A stretch of 64,000 nucleotides of DNA from Acinetobacter bouvetii DSM 14964 = CIP 107468 (GTDB lineage Bacteria > Pseudomonadota > Gammaproteobacteria > Pseudomonadales > Moraxellaceae): contig NZ_KB849726.1 in NCBI RefSeq assembly GCF_000368865.1, positions 813,004-877,003 on the forward strand, written 5' to 3'. This document shows, piece by piece, positions 1 through 9,140 of the stretch. Under the pieces are notes generated by a model. The model worked only from the letters and a program-made list of their open reading frames with translations, searched no databases and was not told the DNA's origin. The position numbers and the translations under genes are program-made. The number at the start of each line of letters is the position of its first letter. The first letter of the stretch is position 1.

Positions 1-492
1 CTGGGTTCGGAAAGTTTATTGTCTGATGCCGATATGGCGATTTTAAATGCAGGCTGGCGCTTTATTTACTCGCTGGGTGAAAATGACAATCACCAGTTTG
101 TTGGACGCAGCGATCTCGGTTATATTTTTACGAAAGATTTTAACAAGGTGCCGTATAACTTGCGTTTCTTTACGGGCGGCGATCAAAGTATTCGCGGATT
201 TGACTATAAGAGCCTTGCTGCGGAAGAGAACGGTTTTAAAGTGGGCGGCCAGGCTTTAGCTATTGGCTCATTAGAATATAATTATCAATTTAAAGAAGGA
301 TGGCGCGCGGCTGTTTTCAGTGATTTCGGCAACGCATATGACAAGGATTTTAATACTGAAACGGCTTATGGCGCAGGTGTCGGCATCCGCTGGGCTTCAC
401 CGATTGGCCCAATCCGTATTGACGTGGCGACAGGGCTTTCAGATGATAACCACCCGATCCGCGTACATTTCTTTATTGGCTCACAACTATAA
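1..492 (+). CDS. tamA: TamA C-terminal part (outer-membrane translocation/assembly module), cut by the window edge
   Basis: The reading frame is open from the first base, so the gene starts upstream and only about the last 163 residues are present. They look like the end of an Omp85/BamA-type beta-barrel. A loop motif GGDQSIRGFDY (residues about 56-66 of the visible part) matches the conserved R-G-F motif of barrel loop 6. Alternating-hydrophobicity strands follow, and the chain ends FFIGSQL. In proteobacteria TamA sits in the outer membrane and works with the inner-membrane-anchored TamB. The tamB gene begins 21 bases downstream, which supports TamA over BamA. The final residue is Leu rather than the usual aromatic residue. 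Confidence 0.88.
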   Translation: MGSESLLSDADMAILNAGWRFIYSLGENDNHQFVGRSDLGYIFTKDFNKVPYNLRFFTGGDQSIRGFDYKSLAAEENGFKVGGQALAIGSLEYNYQFKEGWRAAVFSDFGNAYDKDFNTETAYGAGVGIRWASPIGPIRIDVATGLSDDNHPIRVHFFIGSQL

Positions 493-513
493 TTTTAAGG
501 TGATTTAACCGTT

Positions 514-3500
514 ATGGCTGAACAGCAGCAAAATCCTGAACCAGAAAATGCGCCTGACGTATTGCCACAAAAACGCCGCATTTTGCGCAGTGTCTTATTG
601 TCATTGCTGTTTATGGTCGTGTTGCTGATATCTGCGCTTGCGGTCATGTTTTCTACGGACAAAGGCAGTAAATTTCTGCTGGACCGGGTTTTGGAACGCC
701 AAAAAATCATTCATTACGAGTATGAAGGCGGCAATTTATGGCGCGGGTTAATTCTGCGCAATGTTTTGGTCAGCTTAAAGCCGGTAGATGTCAAAATTGA
801 CCGTGCAGACGTGACTCTGGGCTGGCGCGCAATTCTGAATAAAGAAATTCATTTGAACAGTGCAGATGTCCGAAATCTGCAAATTATTACCAAAAGCCCG
901 CCTAGTGATGAGCCGTTTAAGTTTAATGAAATCCGCCTGCCGTTTGTGCTGCGTGTAGACAAAGCGGATGTCGATCACCTGCTGATTCAAACCCATGCAG
1001 CCAGTGTAAATTTTGATGATATTCAACTGAACGAAGGGCTGTGGTCAGGTACAGAACTAAAGTTTGAAAACTCGCGCATGAATATGGGTTACTTAAGCGT
1101 GCGCAATGCCACAGGCAAGATGAAATTTGAAGGAAAATATCCTTTAAATGCGACTGGCATCGTAAACTTGCCGTCTTTAAATGACAGCTTAAATATTAAA
1201 GATATTGCCGTGAATGCCCGCGGTACTTTAGATACTATTCAGGCAGGTATTGCGACCAATACACCTGATTTGCTGGCGGGCTGGGCCGTTGTTCATCCAA
1301 TGCGTCCGCATGTGCCGATGCAGGGCGAGTTAAAGTTTAAAAACTATCATTTGCCATTATTGACTGAGCAAAAGCTGTTTGTGAAAAACGGCCTAGGCAA
1401 ATTCAAGGGGGATATTCAGCGTTTAAACTTAAATGTCATTACAGACTTAACCGGTGCGAATATTCCACAAGGCCAGTACAGTGCTGTGATGCATACAGAT
1501 CTTGTGCATCAGCTGAATATTGATCATGTGAATGGCCAGCTGATGAAAGGCGCCGTAAACTTGTCGGGTGTGGTGAGCTGGAAAGATCATGTTACTTGGG
1601 ACATGCAAGGCCGATTAGACAAACTGAACCCTAAAGATAAATTAATTCCGCAAGTGGTACAGGATTTTCTGCCACCAAGTCTAGATGCTAAAATTGCATC
1701 TAAAGGCGCTTTAGAAAAAGGGATACATTTAACAGCGCTGGTTGATTTTGACCGTTACGAAACGTGGAATCTCAAATTTGATCAAGATCCAGAAAAGAAT
1801 AAAAAAGCGCAGCCGATGCTGTTGGATGTGTCTTGGAAAAATATTGACCGCACTGTACCGTATGTGGGCTGGCTCAGCAGTGAATCGGGCAATGCGAAAC
1901 TCGCATTGGTTGCAGATCAGCAGAATATTCACGTAACCACTAAAGTTGCGCGCCATGAAAAAGGCATGCTGCCGCCGGGAATGTATCAAGCGCAGCTGAA
2001 TGTAAAAAATAATAATTTGAACGTGCCAAGCTTCAGCTACCTTGCAGATAAAGGCCAATTAACGGGCAGTGCAGCAGTTCAATTGCCGACTGATAAGCGT
2101 CAGCTGAAATGGAATGCGCTGCTGAATGCCAAAGACTTTAACCCGCAGACCGTTGCGGCAGCTGCGCCAGTCAATTTGCTGAATGGCTCAATCCGGGCCA
2201 ATGGCTACGCCAAGCCGAATCAGCAAATTATTCATTTAAGCGCAATTGATCTAACGGGACGCCTGGCGCAGCAGAATGAAACGATTCGCTTAACAGGCAG
2301 CAGTACTGCAGCATTGCTTTTCCATGATGTGAAAGCAGGCGGCGGGTTTAAAAGCTTCGCAGTCAATTACGACGGCAATTTATCCGCCAGTCAAATTGAA
2401 GCCAGCAAAGGCCTGTTAAAGCTGCGCGTTTCAGGGACGCCAGAACTGATTCATGTTGCTGAATTAAAGCATGATGGTGTTGCGGGCAAAATTTTTGCCA
2501 GCGGTTTAGTAAATTTGAAAAATGGTATTGGCTGGGATATCAACGCATCACTGGTGCATTTTAAACCGCATTACTTTGCATCGAATATCCGCGGTGAACT
2601 GTCAGGCACCTTGAAAACGCAAGGGCTTTGGTCCGATGCTTTAAAACGCATTCAAATTCAGCGCCTAAACTTGGCAGGCATCATCAACAATAAGCCTGTG
2701 CGCGGTAAAGGCAATTTGGCTTTGGTCATTAACTCCAACCAAAAAGGCTTTATGCCGCAGCAGTTTGAAGCCAATGATTTATTTCTGGCCTATGCCAGCA
2801 ACCAAATTCAAGCGACAGGCAATGCGCAGAGCTTACGTTTGAAGGTTAATGCGCCAGCACTGTACGAGCTTTACGGCGGCTTGCGCGGCCGTGCGTATGG
2901 CTACTTGAATATGCAAGTTCAGCCCCGCCTGCAGGCTTCTGCTAACCTGGCTGTCGATAATTTTGGCTTTAATCATTTATTCAGCGTGAAAAAAATGCGC
3001 GTACAGGGTGAGCTGCCAACTTCGCAAACCACACCAGCCTTACTGGTTGCCCGTTTGGAAAGTTTGCGCAGCGGTACGCGCGAAATTCAGCAGGGCGAAA
3101 TTTCTTTGGCGGGTACACGCAATGCGCATGTGCTGAAAGTCAGCGCGGAAAACAAATTATCTAAATTTAAAGTGCAGCTGGCAGGCGGCTTTAATGCGCA
3201 AAATAACTGGCTGGGGCAAATCCAAAAGGGTGATTTTGACTCCTTGCGTACCCGTTTAGTACAGCGCCAAAATGCATCAATCATTTATACCTCTGCTCAA
3301 TCGGATTTATTTATCGGTGCGCATTGCTGGATGAGCCAGCAAAGTGAGCTGTGCTTTGATCAGCCTATTCGGGTCAATCCAAATCGCGGCAATGTTTCTT
3401 TTATTACCCGCAATTTAGATTTAAGCGACTTCGCGGCCTTTATGCCAGAAGGCCTAGCCATTACAGGCAAGGTTAATGGGTATGCTAAAGCGTCTTGGGC

Positions 3501-5031
3501 AAAAGGCGCGCGTCCGAAGATTGATGCGCGTTTCTTGACGCGTGACGGCGTGGTTGGGCTGGCTGCGGAAGATCCTCAGTATTTAGGTTCGACAATGAAA
3601 TACGATGAAGTCAGCCTGATTGCCAAGAGTGTTGCGGACGGTTTGCAAATTCGGCTGGATACCAAAGCGCCTGATATTGGTACGGGTTATGCCAATGTCA
3701 TCATCGATCCATATAAAGACAGCAAGCCGATGCGCGGTGAAGTGGCCTTTAACCAAGTGCAGCTGAAAATCTTGAAGCCTTTTATTCAAGATGTCCGCTC
3801 AATGGGGGGAACATTATCGTATGCAGGCAAAATCAGTGGAACATTAGGCAATCCTTTAATGGAGGGCGAGGTTCGGGTGAAAGACGGCTCCATCAGTATG
3901 ATTTCACTGCCCGTGAATTTGACCAATATTCAGCTGTATTCAGCCGTGCGTCAAAATTATGCCACTATTAATGGCGCATTCAACAGCGGTCAAGGCGTGG
4001 GCAAATTAACCGGCAATATCGACTGGAAAGATGAGCCTCGCGTGCAGCTGCAGCTGAAAGGTCAAAATATGCTGATCCGCCAGGCGCCACTGATTACAGC
4101 ATTGGTAACGCCTGATTTGAGCTTGGATGTTTTACCGTTCAAGAAAAAACTGTCATTGTCCGGTTCTGTCGATGTACCACGCGCATTGATTTCAATGCCG
4201 GAAGCGTCTGAACCTGTGGTTAACGTTTCTTCTGATGTGCGCATTGTGCATGAAGGCGATAACCAGCTGGAGATTTTAAAATCAGCGCGCCCGTGGGATA
4301 TTCGTGCGGATGTTGCGGTCAGTTTGGGCAAGCAGGTTATTTTTCAAGGCTTTGACAGCCGTATTCCTTTAATTGGCCGTTTAAATCTGTCTCAGCGCGG
4401 CTTGGAAACAGCCATGCGCGCCAATGGCGCTATAGGTGTGCCGCAGCGCGTAAAAATTGAAGCTTATGGTCAAAGTTTAGATTTAAACAGGGCGATTGCA
4501 CGTTTTAATGGGCCGCTTGCAAATCCAACACTGGATATCGATGCCAATAAAGCTGTTCAGGGCAGTACGGTCGGTTTCCGTATTACCGGTACAGTGTCCA
4601 GTCCGAATATTCAGGTGTATAACGATGCCGGCCTATCTGAACAGGAAGCGCTGAATGCATTAATTACCGGCCGCATTAATGAGGGCACGAGCGGTTTAAG
4701 TCAAACAGAAGGCTTTAAATCTGATGTCAATAATACTATTGCGGCAGCGGGTATCAGTATGGGCTTGGGCGGAACACGCGCTCTCACCAATCAAATTGGC
4801 CGTACATTCGGCTTAAGCGGTTTGGCGCTGGACGCTCAAGGTACAGGAGATGACACGCAAGTATCTGTGACAGGCTATATTACTCCAGATTTGTTTATCC
4901 GCTACGGTGTTGGGGTCTTTACGCCGGTCAATAAACTGACCTTGCGTTACCAAATGAACCAACGTTTGTATCTGGAAGCGAGCCAGTCTTTAGAGCGCGC
5001 AATCGATTTGTTCTATAATTGGCGCTTCTAA
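514..5031 (+). CDS. tamB: TamB, translocation and assembly module inner-membrane component (DUF490/AsmA-like)
   Basis: A 1505-residue protein, long even for this family. It has a single N-terminal membrane anchor (about residues 27-48) preceded by the basic stretch QKRRILR. Then comes a very long beta-rich region built of repeated amphipathic strands, and a C-terminal DUF490/TamB domain ending IDLFYNWRF. TamB spans the periplasm to TamA. By family knowledge it acts in outer-membrane protein biogenesis and anterograde phospholipid transport, as do other AsmA-like bridge proteins. It follows tamA closely, so the two are probably one operon, and a strong hairpin follows the stop. No frame break is visible. 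Confidence 0.95.
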   Translation: MAEQQQNPEPENAPDVLPQKRRILRSVLLSLLFMVVLLISALAVMFSTDKGSKFLLDRVLERQKIIHYEYEGGNLWRGLILRNVLVSLKPVDVKIDRADVTLGWRAILNKEIHLNSADVRNLQIITKSPPSDEPFKFNEIRLPFVLRVDKADVDHLLIQTHAASVNFDDIQLNEGLWSGTELKFENSRMNMGYLSVRNATGKMKFEGKYPLNATGIVNLPSLNDSLNIKDIAVNARGTLDTIQAGIATNTPDLLAGWAVVHPMRPHVPMQGELKFKNYHLPLLTEQKLFVKNGLGKFKGDIQRLNLNVITDLTGANIPQGQYSAVMHTDLVHQLNIDHVNGQLMKGAVNLSGVVSWKDHVTWDMQGRLDKLNPKDKLIPQVVQDFLPPSLDAKIASKGALEKGIHLTALVDFDRYETWNLKFDQDPEKNKKAQPMLLDVSWKNIDRTVPYVGWLSSESGNAKLALVADQQNIHVTTKVARHEKGMLPPGMYQAQLNVKNNNLNVPSFSYLADKGQLTGSAAVQLPTDKRQLKWNALLNAKDFNPQTVAAAAPVNLLNGSIRANGYAKPNQQIIHLSAIDLTGRLAQQNETIRLTGSSTAALLFHDVKAGGGFKSFAVNYDGNLSASQIEASKGLLKLRVSGTPELIHVAELKHDGVAGKIFASGLVNLKNGIGWDINASLVHFKPHYFASNIRGELSGTLKTQGLWSDALKRIQIQRLNLAGIINNKPVRGKGNLALVINSNQKGFMPQQFEANDLFLAYASNQIQATGNAQSLRLKVNAPALYELYGGLRGRAYGYLNMQVQPRLQASANLAVDNFGFNHLFSVKKMRVQGELPTSQTTPALLVARLESLRSGTREIQQGEISLAGTRNAHVLKVSAENKLSKFKVQLAGGFNAQNNWLGQIQKGDFDSLRTRLVQRQNASIIYTSAQSDLFIGAHCWMSQQSELCFDQPIRVNPNRGNVSFITRNLDLSDFAAFMPEGLAITGKVNGYAKASWAKGARPKIDARFLTRDGVVGLAAEDPQYLGSTMKYDEVSLIAKSVADGLQIRLDTKAPDIGTGYANVIIDPYKDSKPMRGEVAFNQVQLKILKPFIQDVRSMGGTLSYAGKISGTLGNPLMEGEVRVKDGSISMISLPVNLTNIQLYSAVRQNYATINGAFNSGQGVGKLTGNIDWKDEPRVQLQLKGQNMLIRQAPLITALVTPDLSLDVLPFKKKLSLSGSVDVPRALISMPEASEPVVNVSSDVRIVHEGDNQLEILKSARPWDIRADVAVSLGKQVIFQGFDSRIPLIGRLNLSQRGLETAMRANGAIGVPQRVKIEAYGQSLDLNRAIARFNGPLANPTLDIDANKAVQGSTVGFRITGTVSSPNIQVYNDAGLSEQEALNALITGRINEGTSGLSQTEGFKSDVNNTIAAAGISMGLGGTRALTNQIGRTFGLSGLALDAQGTGDDTQVSVTGYITPDLFIRYGVGVFTPVNKLTLRYQMNQRLYLEASQSLERAIDLFYNWRF

Positions 5032-5059
5032 AATCTTGAATTTATTTACAGATATGAAT

Positions 5060-5091
5060 ATAAATAGGGCTTCGAAAGAAGCCCTATTTAT
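5060..5091 (+). terminator. Rho-independent-type terminator after tamB
   Basis: A perfect 14-bp stem (ATAAATAGGGCTTC paired with its complement) closes a GAAA tetraloop and is followed by a short T-rich run. It lies 28 bases after the tamB stop and ends the tamA-tamB unit. Confidence 0.85.
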
Positions 5092-5117
5092 ATTTGAAAC
5101 AATAAGAAATGCATAAA

Positions 5118-5528
5118 ATGAAAAATAATTTAATCCTTAGTTTGTCTATTCTGTCTTGCAATGCTTTTGCCTATGATTATCCCGATGAACATGGGAAGTG
5201 CTGGATTCTTGATGGACGGAGTATAATTCAAAAGTGTTTAATCGCATCCGGCGGTGGTGCGGGCGGCACTTTTACTAAATTTGTGGTAAATAAAAAAGAT
5301 TATTACATTGAAGAATCTAATTTCTGCGATGAAGAGGTGAACTGTCATATCTTAGTTGGGAATAGCTATGAAAATTCAAAAGAAGCGAGAAGCTATTATC
5401 GCAGTATTAAAAACAACAAAATTATTCCCAAATGGGAACATGGTGCATGGAATTGCTATCAGCAAATTCGTGGGAAAATGCATATTTGCTATTCAACACC
5501 GATTTCTCCGCCCAAAAATCAAAGTTAA
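5118..5528 (+). CDS. Small secreted protein, function unknown
   Basis: The first 18 residues (MKNNLILSLSILSCNAFA) form a clear Sec signal peptide, with likely cleavage after NAFA. This leaves a mature protein of about 118 residues that is probably periplasmic. I chose this ATG over the in-frame ATG nine bases upstream because the signal peptide then starts normally and AAGAA lies at a suitable distance. The mature part has at least six cysteines (GKCW, QKCL, NFCDEEVNC, WNCY, HICY), which suggests disulfide bonds in an oxidising compartment. I recognise no family. It has its own position after the tamB terminator, converging on xseB. Confidence 0.7.
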   Translation: MKNNLILSLSILSCNAFAYDYPDEHGKCWILDGRSIIQKCLIASGGGAGGTFTKFVVNKKDYYIEESNFCDEEVNCHILVGNSYENSKEARSYYRSIKNNKIIPKWEHGAWNCYQQIRGKMHICYSTPISPPKNQS

Positions 5529-5587
5529 CTGTTGAAAACCAAGCTAACTTTCACGAAAAAATTTAGGAGGGGATTAATCACTTAAAA

Positions 5588-5788
5588 TTACTCTTTAAAC
5601 GTCTCATTCAACGCAGCCTGTACAGCATCTACGCGTGATTTGCAGGCTTTGTAGGCGTGCATAGATTCTTCAACAATTTTCATTAAATTATCGATATCTG
5701 GTTCTTGCTGATTTTCAAGCAGTTCGGCATTTTTTTTCAAAATGTCATAGCCTTCTTTAAAGCTTAGGGGATCTTTAGTCTTGCTCAT
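5588..5788 (-). CDS. xseB: Exodeoxyribonuclease VII small subunit
   Basis: A 66-residue, mostly helical protein, the normal size for XseB. It contains the family pattern of a conserved SFKEGYDILKKNAELLE helix followed by an acidic linker and a second helix (MKIVEESMHAYKACKSRVDAVQ). XseB binds XseA in a multi-subunit complex that degrades single-stranded DNA from both ends into short oligonucleotides. Its ATG overlaps the TGA of xseA (ATGA), so translation of the two is probably coupled. Confidence 0.92.
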   Translation of the reverse strand: MSKTKDPLSFKEGYDILKKNAELLENQQEPDIDNLMKIVEESMHAYKACKSRVDAVQAALNETFKE

Positions 5789-7065
5789 GAGCTGCTGCCT
5801 GTATGTGGCTGAATAGAAAGGATCTCAGCATGAATAATACCATCCTTCATTTCAATTTGAATTTGTGGAGTGTCTTGGCTGAGCTGCTGCAAGCTGCTGA
5901 CCGCACGGCCATGCTGGCGGACAACTGCATAGCCTTTGGCTAAAACATGCGGCGGATTCTGCAGCAGGGTTTCCCGCATGAGCGCTTCGACTTGGTGCTG
6001 TGCAAATTTAATCATCTGCGCCGCGTAATTCTGGGTTTGGCCTTTTACTTGCTGCAGCTGTTTATAGGCATCAGAAATTTGGCTTTTAGATAGAGTTTCA
6101 ATGGTTTTCATCAGCTGATCATTTTGGCTTTGATATGCCGTCATTTGATGTTGCGACAGTAGCTGAATGTTTTGGCGGAAATCTAAAATTTCCTGAACAC
6201 GTGAAGCGATGTGATTGCGGATGCCTGCAATGACTTTACTGGGGGTGTCAAAAGAACGGTGCGCGATTTCATCCAAAATCGTCCGGTCTTTTTCATGGCC
6301 AACGCCAACCCAGACGGGGACTGTCCGTTTGCACAGCAGAGCGGCCAAATCAAAATCATTCAAATAGGCTAAATCATTGACCGCGCCGCCGCCGCGGATA
6401 ATGACAATCAAATCGGGCGGGGATGTGAAATCCGAGGCCCATTGCCGCAGGCCCTGTCCTAAAGCCGACATAATGCTTTGCGCTGCAGTATTGCCTTGAA
6501 ATGTAGCGCTGTGATAAACGAACTCACATACACCCGCCTGCTGCAGGGCATCGGCATCTTTTTTAAAATCACCTAAACCGGCAGCCTGTTCGGGCGCAAT
6601 GACCAAAACATGCTGAATATCAAATGGCGCGGGCAGCAGCTGATTTTTGTACAGCAAACCTTCATTGTTCAGCTGCTGCACAATTTGCTGATAACGTTTT
6701 GCGATATCGCCCAGCGTATAGCTGGAATCTATTTCTTCGATATTGACTGAAAACCCGTATTGCGGATCAAAACGCGCCCTGACTTTAATCAGCACATTCA
6801 AATCGCGGCTGAGTTCAACGCCGCTTTCACGCTCAAATTTGCCTACAATTTTAGCCGCAGAAAATTTCCAGATGGTCGCTTTGCAGCTGGCAATGACTTT
6901 GTCACTGCGGGCCTCTTTTTCTGCCAGCTCAATATAGTAATGACCGCCTTTAATGTTTAAATTGCGGATTTCAGCTTTGACCCATACCGCCTCATCAAAA
7001 GCCAGTTTAATGACTTCTTGAACGGCGGACAGATACTCACTCAGCGAAAGCTGCAGATCAGACAT
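5785..7065 (-). CDS. xseA: Exodeoxyribonuclease VII large subunit
   Basis: A 426-residue protein with an N-terminal OB-fold (about residues 5-100) followed by the catalytic domain. The family motif PDLIVIIRGGGAVNDL and the downstream VGVGHEKDRTILDEIAHRS are intact, and a long coiled-coil follows (about 270-370). XseA is the catalytic subunit of exonuclease VII, used in mismatch repair and single-strand DNA clean-up. It is the first gene of a two-gene operon with xseB. The region just before the ATG has no good Shine-Dalgarno sequence. Length and motifs are normal. Confidence 0.95.
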   Translation of the reverse strand: MSDLQLSLSEYLSAVQEVIKLAFDEAVWVKAEIRNLNIKGGHYYIELAEKEARSDKVIASCKATIWKFSAAKIVGKFERESGVELSRDLNVLIKVRARFDPQYGFSVNIEEIDSSYTLGDIAKRYQQIVQQLNNEGLLYKNQLLPAPFDIQHVLVIAPEQAAGLGDFKKDADALQQAGVCEFVYHSATFQGNTAAQSIMSALGQGLRQWASDFTSPPDLIVIIRGGGAVNDLAYLNDFDLAALLCKRTVPVWVGVGHEKDRTILDEIAHRSFDTPSKVIAGIRNHIASRVQEILDFRQNIQLLSQHQMTAYQSQNDQLMKTIETLSKSQISDAYKQLQQVKGQTQNYAAQMIKFAQHQVEALMRETLLQNPPHVLAKGYAVVRQHGRAVSSLQQLSQDTPQIQIEMKDGIIHAEILSIQPHTGSSS

Positions 7066-7718
7066 GGGGATATGAGGTAAAAATCATGAAAATAATAATG
7101 AAATTATAGGCTGTTTAGGCGGGATGAAAATGGAAATTTTGTAGAGGGAATGCAAAGCATGAAGCACTTTATGCAACCCGCTGATTCAGTGCGCATTTGA
7201 AAGTAAGAACGTCTTTAACACATGCATATATGATTTGATCGCTGGCGGTTTCTGGACCGTGGGGATGGCGGCTGACAGCAGTTTTGACTGTATTACGTGC
7301 ATTTATGCTCGAAAGATGCTGGGTTTTGTTTGATCAAGTTGATAGTTAATGCAAATTCCGGCAGCTAAGTTTTGTACAAATGGGTCTTGGCAGATGTGTT
7401 TGTCTGAAATGTGCAAATTAAATTTTAAGCAATATGAAAGAGCATCAGTGCAGATTATGTTTTTGCAGTTCACATTAAAGAGGAAAACGTTTTATTTTTA
7501 AACTGTTTATTGGTTTTTAATGTTTTCATTGTGTATTTTATATTGATAATTCTCATAAGTTGAATATGAAAAGGGTAAGCATGCTGAATTGTGAGCGGAT
7601 ACTTTAAAAAGATTATATTTGCCAATGCTGATTAAATGCTTAAGTGATACTTTTCCTGCGATAATTCATTTAAATAAAATATTATCAATACATCATCTAA
7701 TGTTAGGGGGGATATTAT
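7066..7718. other. Long intergenic region between xseA and the Roadblock/GTPase module
   Basis: About 650 bases with no convincing coding frame. The left part must carry the xseA promoter (minus strand) and the right part the promoter of the first Roadblock gene. The last 250 bases are very AT-rich. One stretch near 7542-7560 (TTGATAATTCTCATAAG) partly resembles a Fur box, but the match to a 19-bp palindrome is poor. A strong ribosome-binding site (AGGGGGG) lies at the right end, before the ATG at 7719. Confidence 0.6.
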
Positions 7719-8078
7719 ATGGCTAAAGTTTCATTAGACTCATTATTAGAAATTGACGGTTTTATTGCGAGTGCGCTTGTAGACAGCGAAAGCGGTTTGG
7801 CTTTGGCAGCGCAAGGCAATAATACAATTGATTTAGAATTGGCTTCCGCAGGAAACACAGAAGTAATCCGTGCTAAGCGGAAAGTTGCAAGAGCATTGAA
7901 TCTAAATGATTCGATTGAGGATATTCTAATTACACTGGGCAAGCAATATCATTTGATTCGTCCATTAGATTCAAATGATGCTTTATTCTTATATTTAGTA
8001 TTGGATAGAAGCAAAGCAAACTTAGCGATGGCTCGTCATGAGTTGAAGCATTTTGAAAAAGAACTCGATTTTTCTTAA
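7719..8078 (+). CDS. Roadblock/LC7-domain protein 1
   Basis: A 119-residue single-domain protein. It has the Roadblock/LC7 (MglB-like) layout: an N-terminal helix, a central strand pair with a typical hairpin ([16 protein letters not shown], residues about 17-32), a long helix, and strands ending in [20 protein letters not shown]. Roadblock proteins dimerise and bind small Ras-like GTPases, in several bacteria as GTPase-activating or scaffold partners. The start is preceded by an excellent Shine-Dalgarno (AGGGGGG), much stronger than those of the following genes. A 16-bp hairpin follows the stop. It is the first gene of a likely operon with an unknown protein, a GTPase and a second Roadblock protein. 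Confidence 0.82.
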   Translation: MAKVSLDSLLEIDGFIASALVDSESGLALAAQGNNTIDLELASAGNTEVIRAKRKVARALNLNDSIEDILITLGKQYHLIRPLDSNDALFLYLVLDRSKANLAMARHELKHFEKELDFS

Positions 8079-8083
8079 TTAAA

Positions 8084-8118
8084 AATTAAGGTTATTACTA
8101 AAAGTAATAACCTTAATT
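8084..8118 (+). terminator. Strong 16-bp stem-loop between the first Roadblock gene and the rest of the module
   Basis: A perfect 16-bp inverted repeat (AATTAAGGTTATTACT and its complement) with a 3-nt loop starts six bases after the stop. It has no proper T-run on its 3' side, so it may be a partial terminator or an mRNA-stabilising 3' structure rather than a full terminator. Confidence 0.6.
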
Positions 8119-8150
8119 GCTTTCATCTCAGTATAACCATCAAAAAAACT

Positions 8151-9131
8151 ATGAATAACTCTATTTATATTTCAATATTTGGTTTAAGTCTTTCCACTAT
8201 TAATGAACTAAAAAATATCATATTTATAAAATTTTGTGATCAATATCAAATTAATTGGACTCATATAACAGATATTAGGCTGCAGATATTATTAATTAAT
8301 GATGATTTTATTGATCTTGATCATGTTGTGAAAATGAGTAAAACCAATGTGCAGATTTTAAAATTAAAGAAAAATGAAAGTTTATCCGGGAAATTAATTA
8401 ACGATACGCTGTATTTGCCATTACAGTTCTCGAACTCATTGGACAGCTGGATGGCGCATGCTCTGGAAAAGAGTACCTTGCCGGCAAATTTCCAGGCAAT
8501 GCATCAGCCCTTTTTGCTGGAAACAGAACATATTTCTAAAAAAATAGCGCACCAAGAAATTTCATCAGCATTCCATAATGTGTATGAAAAATATGCGGGT
8601 ATTAGCCACTTTGTAATTGAAAATAATCAAAACATCATGGCTTGTTTTGATTTAAAAAATAAAGAGTTCTATCGAAATCCAGAGCTAAGCCTAATTGCAG
8701 AGGGCAGTTTTTCGATTGTTCCTGCGGACATTAACAGCATTGTTAATTTTAAGAAATATTTTCAGTGTAAAGAGCTGAGCAGCGGAATTTGGCAATTTGT
8801 TTGGGATCACACGCCTAATGAGGTGCCCGAATATACACATGCGTACAGACTGCTTCATTGGCCGCAGCCGGCATCCCTGACTTGCAGAAGCGAATTATTC
8901 AAAATTTCGGCTTTTTTGAGTAAAGGCTGCACGGCTCAATTTATTCATCAAAAAACCAATATCTGTGCGGATACGATTCACCGCTATTTGTTTGCCTGTG
9001 AGGTCGCTCAAATTGTTGCTGAAATTCCAGTAAAAGACGCATTGGATATTAGGGCGCTTCCTGCTGAAGTGAATGAAGTCAGCAGCGTGCGGGGTTTTTT
9101 CAACAGCTTGCGCAAAAAGCTGGGTCTATAA
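8151..9131 (+). CDS. Unknown protein of a Roadblock/GTPase module, with C-terminal helix-turn-helix-like domain
   Basis: A 326-residue soluble protein that I cannot assign to a named family. The N-terminal 100 residues alternate strands and helices (YISIFGLSLSTINELKN, RLQILLINDDFIDLDHV) and could form a receiver- or Rossmann-like fold. The middle (about 115-230) is mixed. Residues about 250-295 (LFKISAFLSKGCTAQFIHQK, then ICADTIHRYLFACEVAQIV) have the pattern of a winged helix-turn-helix. The C-terminus is basic (FFNSLRKKLGL). No signal peptide or membrane segment is present. There is no visible Shine-Dalgarno before the ATG, so translation may be weak. It lies between a Roadblock gene and a CvnD-like GTPase gene, ending nine bases before the latter. 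That position, plus the HTH, suggests a counterpart of the DUF742 (CvnC) protein of conservons; this is inference. Confidence 0.72.
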   Translation: MNNSIYISIFGLSLSTINELKNIIFIKFCDQYQINWTHITDIRLQILLINDDFIDLDHVVKMSKTNVQILKLKKNESLSGKLINDTLYLPLQFSNSLDSWMAHALEKSTLPANFQAMHQPFLLETEHISKKIAHQEISSAFHNVYEKYAGISHFVIENNQNIMACFDLKNKEFYRNPELSLIAEGSFSIVPADINSIVNFKKYFQCKELSSGIWQFVWDHTPNEVPEYTHAYRLLHWPQPASLTCRSELFKISAFLSKGCTAQFIHQKTNICADTIHRYLFACEVAQIVAEIPVKDALDIRALPAEVNEVSSVRGFFNSLRKKLGL

Positions 9132-9140
9132 TGGAATGTT

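Noticed and set aside
7540..7562. Fur box upstream of the Roadblock gene
   Set aside because: The match covers only part of the 19-bp consensus and is not palindromic enough to call as a feature.
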